Shown here piece by piece: positions 9,763 through 17,889 of a stretch of 64,000 bases of DNA (the stretch's first letter is position 1; every line of letters begins with the position of its first letter). A program made the translations under genes and the position numbers. The DNA is taken from positions 1-64,000 of the forward strand of contig JAGTRY010000008.1 in the NCBI GenBank assembly GCA_018262235.1. Direction: 5' to 3'. The notes under the pieces were generated by a model. That model was not told the DNA's origin, did not search any database, and worked only from the letters and a program-made list of their open reading frames with translations. The DNA is from Pseudomonadota bacterium. GTDB lineage: Bacteria; Pseudomonadota; Gammaproteobacteria; Burkholderiales; Rhodocyclaceae.

Positions 9763-10443
9763 ATGAATCTCCAACTCGTCCGCCTGCTGCATCTCGCCAG
9801 TCCGGCCCTGCCGGTCGGCGCCTTCTCGTATTCGCAAGGGCTGGAGTGGGCCGTCGAGTCCGGCGCGGTCACAACAGAAGCGGCCGCGCAGCACTGGATT
9901 CGCGATGCCCTGCACTTCGCCCTGGCGCGCTGCGAAGCCCCAGCCCTGATCGCCTTGCTGCGCGCCTGGAAAGCCAGTGAGATGCGCGAAGTCGCGCGCC
10001 TGAATGCCGAATTCATCGCCACGCGCGAAACCAGCGAATTGCGCGCCGAAACACTGCAGATGGGTTATTCCCTCGCACGCCTGTTGCGCGACCTGCCGGA
10101 AATGCCCGACAGCGTGCGCGAGACACACGCCGCCCTCCGCGAGATCGCCTTCCCCACCGCCTGGGCCGCCGCGGCCGCGCACTGGCAGATCGACGAGGGC
10201 GACGCCGCCACCGCCTATCTGTGGGCTTGGCTGGAAAACCAGGTGATGGCTGCCGTGAAACTCGTCCCGCTCGGCCAGACCGCCGGCCAGCGCATGCTCG
10301 TCGCCCTCGCCCCGGCCTTGCCCGAATTGGTCGCCGCCGCCATCCAGCGTGCCGACACGAATGACTGGGAAAACTTCACGCCGGGCATGACGATCGCAAG
10401 CAGCCTGCATGAAACGCAGTACACGAGATTGTTCCGATCATGA
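9763..10443 (+). CDS. ureF: Urease accessory protein UreF
   Basis: UreF is the 226-aa helical accessory protein that, bound to UreD, gates GTP hydrolysis by UreG during nickel insertion. Landmarks are LLHLASPALPVGAFSYSQGLEWAVE at the start, ARLNAEFIATRETSELRAETLQMG, and WAWLENQVMAAVKLVPLGQTAGQRML. The start at 9763 is chosen because the longer track ORF (9700) reads the REP repeat. The gene ends 15 bp before the left inverted repeat of the inserted module that separates it from ureG. Confidence 0.95.
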   Translation: MNLQLVRLLHLASPALPVGAFSYSQGLEWAVESGAVTTEAAAQHWIRDALHFALARCEAPALIALLRAWKASEMREVARLNAEFIATRETSELRAETLQMGYSLARLLRDLPEMPDSVRETHAALREIAFPTAWAAAAAHWQIDEGDAATAYLWAWLENQVMAAVKLVPLGQTAGQRMLVALAPALPELVAAAIQRADTNDWENFTPGMTIASSLHETQYTRLFRS

Positions 10444-10458
10444 CGATAAGCCCTGAAC

Positions 10459-10496
10459 GTAGGGCGCAATCGAAGCGAAGCGCATTGCGCCGGATG
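10459..10496 (+). repeat. Left 38-bp REP / inverted repeat
   Basis: It starts with the GTAG tetranucleotide followed by a hairpin (GGCGCAAT..ATTGCGCC) and ends GGATG. GTAG plus hairpin is the described recognition pattern of RAYT transposases. The copy is identical to the complement of 12369-12406. It sits 15 bp after ureF. Confidence 0.92.
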
Positions 10497-10532
10497 ATTC
10501 GAGCCCCCATATGCCGGATAAAGCGAAGCACC

Positions 10533-11063
10533 TCAGTCCTGCCGTGCAACGCACCCCTCGCAGCCTCCCGCCCAATCCGCCGGATAAACGCCCGCTTCCA
10601 CCAAGCGGTGGAAGGTCGAAAACGGCCAGTCTCTTACCGCCGCCACCCAGCCATGTTTCACCGGGTTGATATGCACATAATCCATGTGCGCCTTGAAGTC
10701 TGCCTCATCACGAATCAGATGTTCCCAATACCGGCGTTGCCAGATTGCCCGTTCGCCCCGCCGCACCCGCGCCGCGCTACGCCATTGCTCATGCGGCAGC
10801 GCACGCGCAAACATCAGCTTGATCAGGCGCCAGCGCAAGGCAAAATCGGTGTCCCCCGGAGGCAACTCGATCACGCAATGCAGATGCTCGGGCAACACCA
10901 CCCAAGCGTGAATGATGAAAGGGTGACTCTTGCGGGTGATATCGACGGCATGCCGCAGCACGTCGATGTGCCAAACCAGCAGATCATTTCCCTGCCGTTG
11001 CAACAGATTGACGGTGAAAAACCAGGTTCCGCCCGGATGCCAGGCACGTCGATAGTCAGACAT
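10533..11063 (-). CDS. REP-associated tyrosine transposase (RAYT, Y1_Tnp family)
   Basis: A 176-aa single-strand DNA transposase of the IS200/IS605-related REP-associated group. The conserved start is [23 protein letters not shown]. The HUH motif appears as [14 protein letters not shown], preceded by HPFIIHAWV. The catalytic region is [33 protein letters not shown], which includes the tyrosine before the VHxNPVKHG signature, and WPFSTFHR follows. The start at 11063 is chosen over 11114 because the family begins at MSDYRR. The gene lies inside the 38-bp inverted repeats and is likely the enzyme that acts on the GTAG REP family here. Confidence 0.93.
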   Translation of the reverse strand: MSDYRRAWHPGGTWFFTVNLLQRQGNDLLVWHIDVLRHAVDITRKSHPFIIHAWVVLPEHLHCVIELPPGDTDFALRWRLIKLMFARALPHEQWRSAARVRRGERAIWQRRYWEHLIRDEADFKAHMDYVHINPVKHGWVAAVRDWPFSTFHRLVEAGVYPADWAGGCEGCVARQD

Positions 11064-11156
11064 GCCGGGAGTATGATGAATGCTTGCATACGGCGCTACG
11101 AGCCTACGGCACATAAAGCGAGATATAGACTTTCAGACCACAAAGGCGTCTAAAAA

Positions 11157-12230
11157 ATGTTACAGACACAGCTCTTGAAAAGAATTGAGAAAACATTGGC
11201 TGCATTGGCAGCAGCTGAAACTTTGACTCAAGTCGTCGATTCCATAAACAAAATTAACGATGGAATCAAGTCTGAACTAAAAAGTATTGCAAGAAACACA
11301 AACCAAGACGGCAGTAAGTTTCAAAACTCAGCAAATTCTATTCATTCAATTTTAGCAGCCTTAAAACTAACAACCAGTTCAATAAGTGCTCGTACTTTAT
11401 TTTTAGAAATAGCCGAGTTACGAAGTGGTTTATATGCAGCAATGCAAGAAGGGCAGCAACAACATGAGCTTATTTCTAGTGTAAACAGACAACTCGACTT
11501 TTTTGCGACGGCTTACGACAATTACATTGCACACCAGACAGCAGAAGCTGCTTTGCCCTTAGTTATTGGTGCTCAATCGCTCAAACAAACGCTCATCGAA
11601 TTTCAGTCTGCTCTCGAATACGTAAAAGGAAATTTCAGTGATTCCTTAGGCCCTAATGCTAATGAAACAGAGTTGTCACTAACCCTAACCAGAGTTGACA
11701 GCCTTGAGGAATTCATCAAAAAGCTGGCCGCCATCAACTGCATCTACGCCGAACTGTGCATGATTTTAAATATTTCAACGCCATTGAGAATATCAAAAAT
11801 TGAGTCAGGAAGCCTATGGATTAGAATATTTGGAGACACCAAAGTAATTGATTTGGCCACAAAATTTCTAGAGGGAGCTGCTCGATATTTTCACAACAAC
11901 TACACAACAGAAGGAAAAATATCTGCCATCCCACACAGGATTGACTCAATGAATTCAATATTAGACTTTTCCAACAAATTAAAGGAAAGCGGCGTAGATG
12001 TCACTAACCTCAATGACGAACTCATCAAGGGAGCGGTAGTTTTAGCAAAAAACCTCAATGCCCTTATAGAACAGCAACCGCTCATGGAGATTAATGGGAA
12101 AGAGTTCTCCATAGGTGGCGACGCACAATCAGCCCTGCTGAAACAGCCGGTCATACCACGACTTGAAAATAGTCTGGCAACGGATGAGCCGCAACCAAGT
12201 GCTCACCAAGACGAGAATGGGGCGGCATAA
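11157..12230 (+). CDS. Protein of unknown function, A+T-rich cargo of the REP-bounded module
   Basis: A 357-aa protein that I do not recognise. It has no signal peptide or membrane segment. The N-terminal third is helical and probably coiled-coil (LLKRIEKTLAALAAAETLTQVVDS, NKINDGIKSELKSIARN). A compact middle region (about 200-290) reads LRISKIESGSLWIRIFGDTKVI followed by EGKISAIPHRIDSM. The tail is polar. Base composition is far more A+T-rich than the surrounding genes, with frequent AAA, ATT and TTA codons, suggesting separate ancestry. It is divergent from the transposase and has no homologous neighbour here. Start ATG 11157 has only a weak AAAGG upstream. Confidence 0.8.
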   Translation: MLQTQLLKRIEKTLAALAAAETLTQVVDSINKINDGIKSELKSIARNTNQDGSKFQNSANSIHSILAALKLTTSSISARTLFLEIAELRSGLYAAMQEGQQQHELISSVNRQLDFFATAYDNYIAHQTAEAALPLVIGAQSLKQTLIEFQSALEYVKGNFSDSLGPNANETELSLTLTRVDSLEEFIKKLAAINCIYAELCMILNISTPLRISKIESGSLWIRIFGDTKVIDLATKFLEGAARYFHNNYTTEGKISAIPHRIDSMNSILDFSNKLKESGVDVTNLNDELIKGAVVLAKNLNALIEQQPLMEINGKEFSIGGDAQSALLKQPVIPRLENSLATDEPQPSAHQDENGAA

Positions 12231-12368
12231 CCATGCAAAGCCTTATACAAGAACAGGTTATTTGACCCGCAAGGTATATCGCACACATCAGTCGATGCAG
12301 ATTCAATGAAGCACCAACTTTGATGAATCCCGTTTGGCCGGTCACAACTCTCTATCGAATTTGATTGC

Positions 12369-12406
12369 CATCCGGCGCAATGCGCTTCGCTTCGATTGCG
12401 CCCTAC
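12369..12406 (-). repeat. Right 38-bp REP / inverted repeat
   Basis: This is the exact reverse complement of 10459-10496 and ends CGATTGCGCCCTAC. It lies 13 bp before the ureG start, next to its AAAGGA ribosome-binding sequence. The 138 bp between the unknown gene and this repeat contain no ORF I can support. Confidence 0.92.
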
Positions 12407-12419
12407 AAAGGAAAAAACC

Positions 12420-13037
12420 ATGACCCAATCCCAACCCCTGCGCATCGGCATCGGCGGCCCCGTCGGCTCCGGCAAGACGGCGCTGACCCTGGCCCTGTGC
12501 GTCGCGCTGCGCGACAAGTACAACATCGCGGTCGTGACCAACGACATCTATACAGCGGAAGACGCGCAGTTTCTGGTGCGCAACGAGGCCCTGCCGGCCG
12601 AGCGCATTCTGGGCGTGGAAACCGGCGGCTGCCCGCATACGGCTATTCGTGAAGATGCGTCGATCAATCTGGAGGCCATCGATCAGCTCAACCGGCGCTT
12701 CCCGGGGCTGGAGATCATCTTCGTGGAGAGCGGCGGCGACAACCTCGCGGCGACTTTCTCTCCGGAATTGTCGGACCTCACGCTGTATGTCATCGACGTA
12801 TCGGCGGGTGACAAGATTCCGCGCAAGGGCGGGCCGGGAATCATGAAGAGCGATCTCTTGGTGATCAACAAGATCGACCTCGCCCCCATGGTGGGCGCGT
12901 CACTGGAAGTGATGGAGCGCGATTCGAAGAAGATGCGCGGCACCAAGCCCTTCGTGTTCAGCAACCAGAAAACCGGTCAGGGGCTGGATGAGATCATCGC
13001 TTTCATCGAAACCCAGGGCATGCTGCGGGCCGCCTGA
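12420..13037 (+). CDS. ureG: Urease accessory GTPase UreG
   Basis: UreG is the SIMIBI GTPase that drives nickel insertion into urease. The 205-aa protein shows P-loop [11 protein letters not shown], the metal-binding GGCPHTAIR (CPH motif), [30 protein letters not shown] and the base-specificity motif INKIDLAP. The start at 12420 follows AAAGGA. It is the last urease gene and ends back-to-back with a convergent GNAT gene. Because the inserted module lies upstream, expression depends on read-through from ureF or on a promoter inside the module. Confidence 0.97.
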   Translation: MTQSQPLRIGIGGPVGSGKTALTLALCVALRDKYNIAVVTNDIYTAEDAQFLVRNEALPAERILGVETGGCPHTAIREDASINLEAIDQLNRRFPGLEIIFVESGGDNLAATFSPELSDLTLYVIDVSAGDKIPRKGGPGIMKSDLLVINKIDLAPMVGASLEVMERDSKKMRGTKPFVFSNQKTGQGLDEIIAFIETQGMLRAA

Positions 13038-13505
13038 TCAGCCCAGCATCTTGCGCCAGTTGCGCATGTTGCCGCGCGTCCAGCCGAGCTTCCGGTAGAA
13101 ATCCAGCGCAGCGCCATTGTCTTCGTCGGCCAGCAGTTGCAGGCGCGAGCAGCCACGGCGCCGCGCCCAGGCTTCGGCACCTTCGAGCAGGCGTCGCCCG
13201 ACACCGGCGCCGCGCCAGCCTTCTGCTACGACCACGTCCTCAACCAGCCCGGCCGGTCCGCCTTCAGCCGTAGAGATCACAGTCTGCACGGAGCAGAAGC
13301 CCACCACCTGAGGGTCATCGCCAGCCGCACCCTGCGCTTCCGCCACCCACAGCAGGATGTCCTCGCGCGGCAGCATCAGCTTGAGGGCGGCAGTCTGGCG
13401 CGCCGTATCCGGCGTGAAATCCTGCTCGATGGCGAACAGGCCGGCCAGAAGTGCTGCAATTGCCGGCACATCGGCGAGTTGGGCAGGGCGAAACTTGATG
13501 TTCAT
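13038..13505 (-). CDS. GNAT family N-acetyltransferase
   Basis: A 155-aa single-domain GNAT protein. Motifs are MNIKFRPAQLADVPAIAALLAGLF, VVGFCSVQTV, VEDVVVAEGWRGAGVGRRLLEGAEAWARRRGC (acetyl-CoA binding) and NGAALDFYRKLGW. The start at 13505 is preferred because the longer frame lacks family similarity. Its stop directly abuts the ureG stop. It lies downstream of rnfH on the same strand, separated by 207 bp in which I see nothing definite. The substrate is unknown. Confidence 0.85.
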   Translation of the reverse strand: MNIKFRPAQLADVPAIAALLAGLFAIEQDFTPDTARQTAALKLMLPREDILLWVAEAQGAAGDDPQVVGFCSVQTVISTAEGGPAGLVEDVVVAEGWRGAGVGRRLLEGAEAWARRRGCSRLQLLADEDNGAALDFYRKLGWTRGNMRNWRKMLG

Positions 13506-13712
13506 GCGGCAGAGGACATTGAACTGCAGGGCATTCAGGATAATCGGCCCGCCAGCGCTTGCGGCAAAAAACTGCCGACCGGCGTGACAGGCTGCACAGC
13601 GGCTAGCTGCAGACTTTCCCAGGAAGCCTGCCAGCAAAGGCAGACAGCACGCGCTTTTGCGGCACGGCAGCCAGGAGAGTGCCGCAGCGCGCGGTTCTCC
13701 GACAGATGCTGC

Positions 13713-13994
13713 TTACTCGTCCTCATTCAGTTCGAAACCGGGGCGCCTCGGCACGGTCAGCGGATCGCAGCTGATCGGGCGGTAGATCTCGACACGGTCG
13801 CCGGCGCGCAGGGGGGCTTCGAGCTTCACGGCCTTGCCGAACACGCCCACACGCTGGGCGTTCAGGTCGATGTGCGGATAGAGGTTGAGAATGCCGCTCT
13901 TGTGAATCGCGTCCTGCACGCAGGCATCATCAGCGACATCAATGTTGAGCCAGACCTGGCTGGCCGGTTCGGCATAGGCTACGGCAACTTTCAT
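13713..13994 (-). CDS. rnfH: RnfH family protein (UPF0125)
   Basis: A 93-aa beta-grasp (ubiquitin-like) protein that is usually the last gene of nif-linked rnf operons. Sequence marks are MKVAVAYAEP, VWLNIDVADDACVQDAIHKSGIL, NAQRVGVFGKAVKLEAPLRAGDRVEIYRP and DPLTVPRR. The start is MKVAVAY at 13994, ten bases after the rnfE stop. Its exact job is unknown, but in Azotobacter and Rhodobacter it accompanies Rnf and supports nitrogen fixation. Confidence 0.93.
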   Translation of the reverse strand: MKVAVAYAEPASQVWLNIDVADDACVQDAIHKSGILNLYPHIDLNAQRVGVFGKAVKLEAPLRAGDRVEIYRPISCDPLTVPRRPGFELNEDE

Positions 13995-14004
13995 TTCGCT
14001 CTCC

Positions 14005-14694
14005 TTACACGCTGCAGTGCGCAGCGGGTTCAACCGCGCTTGCTGGCTTGTTCAGACGCTGGTCCAGCAAGCGTTTGACGGCGAGCAGGCCCCCCAGCAC
14101 CAGAAACCCCCCCGGCGGCAGGATCATCATCAGCACGCCGGAGTAGTTCGGAATCACCTTCATTTCCAGGAACGAGAAGGCCGGTCCGAGCAGCAGGCTG
14201 GCTTGTGCGAACAGCGTGCCGGCACCGATCAGCTCACGCACCAGCCCGACCACAGTCAAAGCCACCGTGAAGCCCAGGCCCATCGCCAGACCGTCGATTG
14301 CCGAAGCCCACACGCCGTTCTTGAAGGCAAAAGCTTCCGCCCGGCCCAGAATGGCGCAATTCACCACGATCAGCGCAATGAACAGGCCCAGCACCTTGTG
14401 CAGGCCATGCACCCAGGCATTCAGCGACATGTCGACCAGGGTCACCAGCGTGGCGATCACCACCACGAAGATCGGGATGCGGACCTGATCACTGACGAAA
14501 TTGCGGATTGCCGAAATCAGGATGTTGGAGACCACCAGCACTGCCGTGGTCGCCAGCCCCATGCCCAGCCCGTTGGTGCCGGAGGTCGTCACCGCCATGG
14601 TCGGGCACATCGCCAGCAACTGGGCAAAAACCACGTTCTGGTCCCACAGACCATCACGAAAAAGTTTTCCGGTGCTTACCGATTCGCAGCTCAT
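14005..14694 (-). CDS. rnfE: Electron transport complex subunit RnfE
   Basis: RnfE (RsxE) is one of the paired six-helix membrane subunits of the Rnf ion-motive ferredoxin:NAD oxidoreductase, 229 aa. Marks are [52 protein letters not shown] and MMILPPGGFLVLG. The NCAILGRAEAFA cysteine segment is conserved with RnfA. It overlaps rnfG by 4 bp, supporting translational coupling. Confidence 0.96.
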   Translation of the reverse strand: MSCESVSTGKLFRDGLWDQNVVFAQLLAMCPTMAVTTSGTNGLGMGLATTAVLVVSNILISAIRNFVSDQVRIPIFVVVIATLVTLVDMSLNAWVHGLHKVLGLFIALIVVNCAILGRAEAFAFKNGVWASAIDGLAMGLGFTVALTVVGLVRELIGAGTLFAQASLLLGPAFSFLEMKVIPNYSGVLMMILPPGGFLVLGGLLAVKRLLDQRLNKPASAVEPAAHCSV

Positions 14695-15296
14695 GATTTC
14701 TCTCCGGCAATTTCAGCGCGATGCGCCGAGTAGAACTCCAGCGCGCCCTTCACAGCCTTGACCACGCCGCGCGGGGTGATCGTAGCCCCTGCAAACTGGT
14801 CAAACTCACCACCATCCTTCTTGACGCCCCAGCGCGCGTTGTCCAGCGCCTTGCCTTCAAAGGAGTGGATCCAGTCAGCCTTGGCGACTTCGATCTTGTC
14901 GCCCAGCCCCGGGGTTTCGGCATGCTTGAGAACACGCACTCCCTGTACTACGCCATCAGCATTCAGGCCGACCAGCAGGACGATTTCACCGGCGTAGCCA
15001 CGCCCGCTGTACTGGAAGACTGCCGCGGAAAAGGCGCCGTTCTTGCGCCCGCGATACACGGTGACTTCCTTGCCCGCAGCCGGGATGCTCACCGTATCTG
15101 CAAGCAGATTGTTGTCGGCCATGCCCTCAGGCAGCACCTGCACCAGCGAGGCCTTGAGGTCGTCCTGAGCAGCCTGCGCAATCGCCGGCAAGGTCAGGCG
15201 GTTGGCTGTCATCAGGGCGGCACCGGTCAGCACCGTGGCCAGTGCCAGCGAGATGCCGTGGTAGCCGATCTTGTCCCGCAGGATTGCGAGTTCCAT
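14691..15296 (-). CDS. rnfG: Electron transport complex subunit RnfG
   Basis: RnfG is a membrane-anchored, periplasm-facing subunit carrying covalent FMN. The 201-aa sequence has one N-terminal membrane helix (ISLALATVLTGAALMTANRL), then the FMN-binding domain ending in FDQFAGATITPRGVV. Thr172 in AGATIT is the expected phosphoester attachment point made by ApbE. Other marks are GYAGEIVLLVGL and ETPGLGDKIE. It lies between rnfD and rnfE with near-zero spacing. Confidence 0.95.
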   Translation of the reverse strand: MELAILRDKIGYHGISLALATVLTGAALMTANRLTLPAIAQAAQDDLKASLVQVLPEGMADNNLLADTVSIPAAGKEVTVYRGRKNGAFSAAVFQYSGRGYAGEIVLLVGLNADGVVQGVRVLKHAETPGLGDKIEVAKADWIHSFEGKALDNARWGVKKDGGEFDQFAGATITPRGVVKAVKGALEFYSAHRAEIAGEKS

Positions 15297-15297
15297 G

Positions 15298-16383
15298 TCA
15301 CTTCCCTCCGGTTTTCAGAACGAGCGGCTGGCCCTTGAAATCACGGCCATACACACGCGGCTTGACCAGCCGGTCAATCGCCGGCGTCAGCGCATTCATC
15401 AGCAGCACGGCGAAGGCCACGCCTTCCGGATAGCCGCCGTAAGTGCGGATGACCCAGGTCAGGAAGCCACAGCCGATACCGAACACGATCTGCCCGGCAC
15501 GCGAGGTCGGCGAAGATACATAGTCCGTCGCGATGAAGAAGGCCCCCAGCATGGCCGCACCAGACAGCACATGCGTCCCGGCATCCAGATAACGCGCCGG
15601 ATTGATGCCATGGGCTATCGCCGCCGGTATCGCAATCGCTGACAGCATGGCCAGGGGAATGTGCCAGGTGATCACACGCATCAGCATCAGGACCACGCCG
15701 CCCGCTGCGATCAACAGCACCGCAGTTTCACCCATGCTGCCGGGGCGCTCGCCACTGAACGACGTTGGCAGACCGTTGGCAAACACGTGCAGCAGATCAA
15801 CCCCGCGCGACAGTTCGCTTTTCGCCTGCCCGAGCAGCGAGGCGCTGGACATCGCGTCCGGAATCGCTCCGCTGCCAAAAGTGACCTGCAGCGCTTCCAG
15901 CAGACCGGGTGCATGTGCGCCCGTCATCGGCATAACCCAGGCCGTCATCTGCACCGGAAAGGACACCAGCAGCGCGACCCGCGCAATCATGGCCGGATTG
16001 AAGAGGTTCTGACCCACCCCGCCAAACACCTGCTTGCCGATCACGGTGGAGAACAGGCCACCCAGCACACCGATCCACCAGGGCGCCCAGGGCGGCAGCG
16101 ACATCGCCAGCAGCCAGCCGGTCAATACTGCCGATCCGTCGAGCAGGGTGCTCGTGACCGGCTTGTTCATCAGGCGCAGGCAGGCGGCCTCGCCGGCCAG
16201 GGCCGCACCCACGGTCACCAGCCACAGGCTCAGTGCCGGCAGGCCGAAAAACCAGAAGCCGCACAGCGTCGCTGGCGCCAGCGCCAGCATCACCTTCCTC
16301 ATCACGCTGCCGATGCTGCCTTGGGCCTGGGCGTGCGGCGAGGCTGCAACGGCCGGCAAGGCGGATGAAATCGAAGTATTCAT
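15298..16383 (-). CDS. rnfD: Electron transport complex subunit RnfD
   Basis: RnfD is a polytopic membrane subunit of 361 aa. Marks include LPPWAPWWIGVLGGLFSTVIGKQVFGGVGQNLFNPAMIARV, SFPVQMTAW, HVLSGAAMLGAFFIATDYVSSPTS, RTYGGYPEGVAFAVLLMNALTPAIDRL and RPRVYGRD. The flavinylation motif, DGISQATPL in E. coli as I recall it, reads DAMSSASLL here, so serine (about Ser182) stands where threonine normally carries FMN. Start and stop overlap or abut rnfC and rnfG. Confidence 0.95.
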   Translation of the reverse strand: MNTSISSALPAVAASPHAQAQGSIGSVMRKVMLALAPATLCGFWFFGLPALSLWLVTVGAALAGEAACLRLMNKPVTSTLLDGSAVLTGWLLAMSLPPWAPWWIGVLGGLFSTVIGKQVFGGVGQNLFNPAMIARVALLVSFPVQMTAWVMPMTGAHAPGLLEALQVTFGSGAIPDAMSSASLLGQAKSELSRGVDLLHVFANGLPTSFSGERPGSMGETAVLLIAAGGVVLMLMRVITWHIPLAMLSAIAIPAAIAHGINPARYLDAGTHVLSGAAMLGAFFIATDYVSSPTSRAGQIVFGIGCGFLTWVIRTYGGYPEGVAFAVLLMNALTPAIDRLVKPRVYGRDFKGQPLVLKTGGK

Positions 16384-17879
16384 GCTGAGGTCTCCTGAGA
16401 ACCTGTTGAAGCAGCCGCCTCGGCGGCCAGTTGCGCGGCCCGTGCGGCCTTGCGCTTGGCGGCGGCCTCGGCCCGTTCGCGGGCTTCACGCTCCAGACGC
16501 TCGACGCGAGCCTGTGCCAGCCCCTTGGTGAATTCGTTGCGTTTCCTCTGCTGCGCACGCTTCCAGATCTCGCCCTTGGCGTGCGAGAAGCTCTGCACCA
16601 GCGGAATGTGCGAGGGGCACACGTAGGCACAGCAGCCGCAGGCGAGGCAGTCGTCGAGCGCCATCTTGTCGGCCCCGTCGTAGTCGCCGGCATTGATGCG
16701 TGCGACCATTTCGAGCGGCACCAGCCCCATCGGACACGCTTTCACACAGGATCCGCAACGGATGCAGGGCGACGGATCTTCCACCGTGATTTCAGCGGCC
16801 GTCAGCGCGAGAATGCCGCCACAGCCCTTCACGGTCGGTACCTTTGCGTGCGGCAGCGCCGCCCCCATCATCGGCCCACCCATCACCAGACGTGCCGGAG
16901 TCTCCTTCAGCCCGACAAAGGCCAGCAGGTCTTCGATCAGGATCCCGATCGGCACCAGCACATTGCCCGGCCGCGCCACGGCACCGCCATTCACGGTGAC
17001 GATGCGCCGGTGAAGCGGCTCACCCATACGCACGGCACGATGGATGGCCGCACAGGTGCTGACGTTATTGACCAGCACGCCGATACTGGCGGTGCGCGCG
17101 CCGGACGGAACTTCCTTGCCGGTGAGGACCTGCACGAGCTGACGGTCGGAGCCCATCGGATAGCGCGCCGGCACCGGCCGCACCTTGATGCTGGCGAACG
17201 GTTCAGCAGCCTTGCGCATCGCGACAATCGCCTCCGGCTTGTTGTCTTCGATGCCGACCAGGGCTTCAGCCGCGCCGGTGGCATGCATCAGGATGCGCAC
17301 GCCATCGATCACTTCGTCGGCACGCTCACGCATGATGCTGTCGTCGCTGGACAGGTAAGGCTCGCACTCACCGCCATTGATCACCAGCGTCTGCACTGCC
17401 ATCTTGCGGCCCAGCTGAGCCTTGGGGGCGGATGGGAAGGTCGCCCCACCGAGGCCGACGATGCCAGCTTCAGCGATCCGCTGTGACACCTCAGCCGGCT
17501 CGAGACTGAAGGGATCCGTGACTTCATTCAGCGGAATCGCCTCGTCCTTGCCATCAAGTTCAATCGTGATCGCGGCAAACGGCAGGCCGGACGGATGCGG
17601 TGCGGTCACGTCGCCAATCGCCACCACGACGCCCGAACTGGGGGCATGCACAGGCGCCGACACATTGCCCTGCGCACTGGCAATCAGCTCGCCGCGCAGC
17701 ACACGGTCGCCGACCGCCACGACCGGCTTGGCAGGAGCCCCGACGTGCTGCAGCAGCGGCACACAGAGCTTTGCCGGCAGGGGCATCACCCGCAGCGGCA
17801 CATCGGCAGCCGGGCGTTTATGGTCGTCGTGCGGATGGACGCCCCAGCGTGCACCATTCAACAGTTCAAGCAGACCCAT
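16380..17879 (-). CDS. rnfC: Electron transport complex subunit RnfC
   Basis: RnfC is the peripheral, cytoplasmic NADH/flavin and 4Fe-4S subunit. At 499 aa it shows the Rossmann-like glycine motif GIVGLGGATFPSAPKA, then INGGECEPYLSSDD, MGSDRQLVQVLTGKEVPSG, and two ferredoxin clusters CIRCGSCVKACPMGL and CLACGCCAYVCPSHIPL. The C-terminus is a short Ala/Arg/Glu coiled coil (RVERLEREARERAEAAAKRKAAR). Start MGLLELLNG at 17879 is chosen over the longer track ORF. It overlaps rnfD by 4 bp. Confidence 0.97.
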   Translation of the reverse strand: MGLLELLNGARWGVHPHDDHKRPAADVPLRVMPLPAKLCVPLLQHVGAPAKPVVAVGDRVLRGELIASAQGNVSAPVHAPSSGVVVAIGDVTAPHPSGLPFAAITIELDGKDEAIPLNEVTDPFSLEPAEVSQRIAEAGIVGLGGATFPSAPKAQLGRKMAVQTLVINGGECEPYLSSDDSIMRERADEVIDGVRILMHATGAAEALVGIEDNKPEAIVAMRKAAEPFASIKVRPVPARYPMGSDRQLVQVLTGKEVPSGARTASIGVLVNNVSTCAAIHRAVRMGEPLHRRIVTVNGGAVARPGNVLVPIGILIEDLLAFVGLKETPARLVMGGPMMGAALPHAKVPTVKGCGGILALTAAEITVEDPSPCIRCGSCVKACPMGLVPLEMVARINAGDYDGADKMALDDCLACGCCAYVCPSHIPLVQSFSHAKGEIWKRAQQRKRNEFTKGLAQARVERLEREARERAEAAAKRKAARAAQLAAEAAASTGSQETSA

Positions 17880-17889
17880 CTTGTTCTCC

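Larger units (their letters stand above)
10459..12406. mobile_element. Module bounded by perfect 38-bp inverted repeats, carrying a RAYT transposase and an unknown gene
   Basis: Bases 10459-10496 and 12369-12406 are exact reverse complements over 38 bp, beginning GTAGGGCGCAATCG and ending GATTGCGCCCTAC. Between them lie a REP-associated tyrosine transposase on - and a markedly A+T-rich 357-codon gene on +. The module separates ureF from ureG, which normally abut. The repeats are themselves REP hairpins, so the structure looks like a REP-bounded composite unit. I did not identify a clear flanking target duplication. Known RAYTs are single-copy and domesticated, so whether this unit moved as a whole is inference. 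Confidence 0.7.

Noticed and set aside
10440-11153. 237-aa plus-strand ORF through the RAYT region
   Set aside because: It is antisense to the RAYT gene, whose minus-strand translation carries the HUH and tyrosine motifs.
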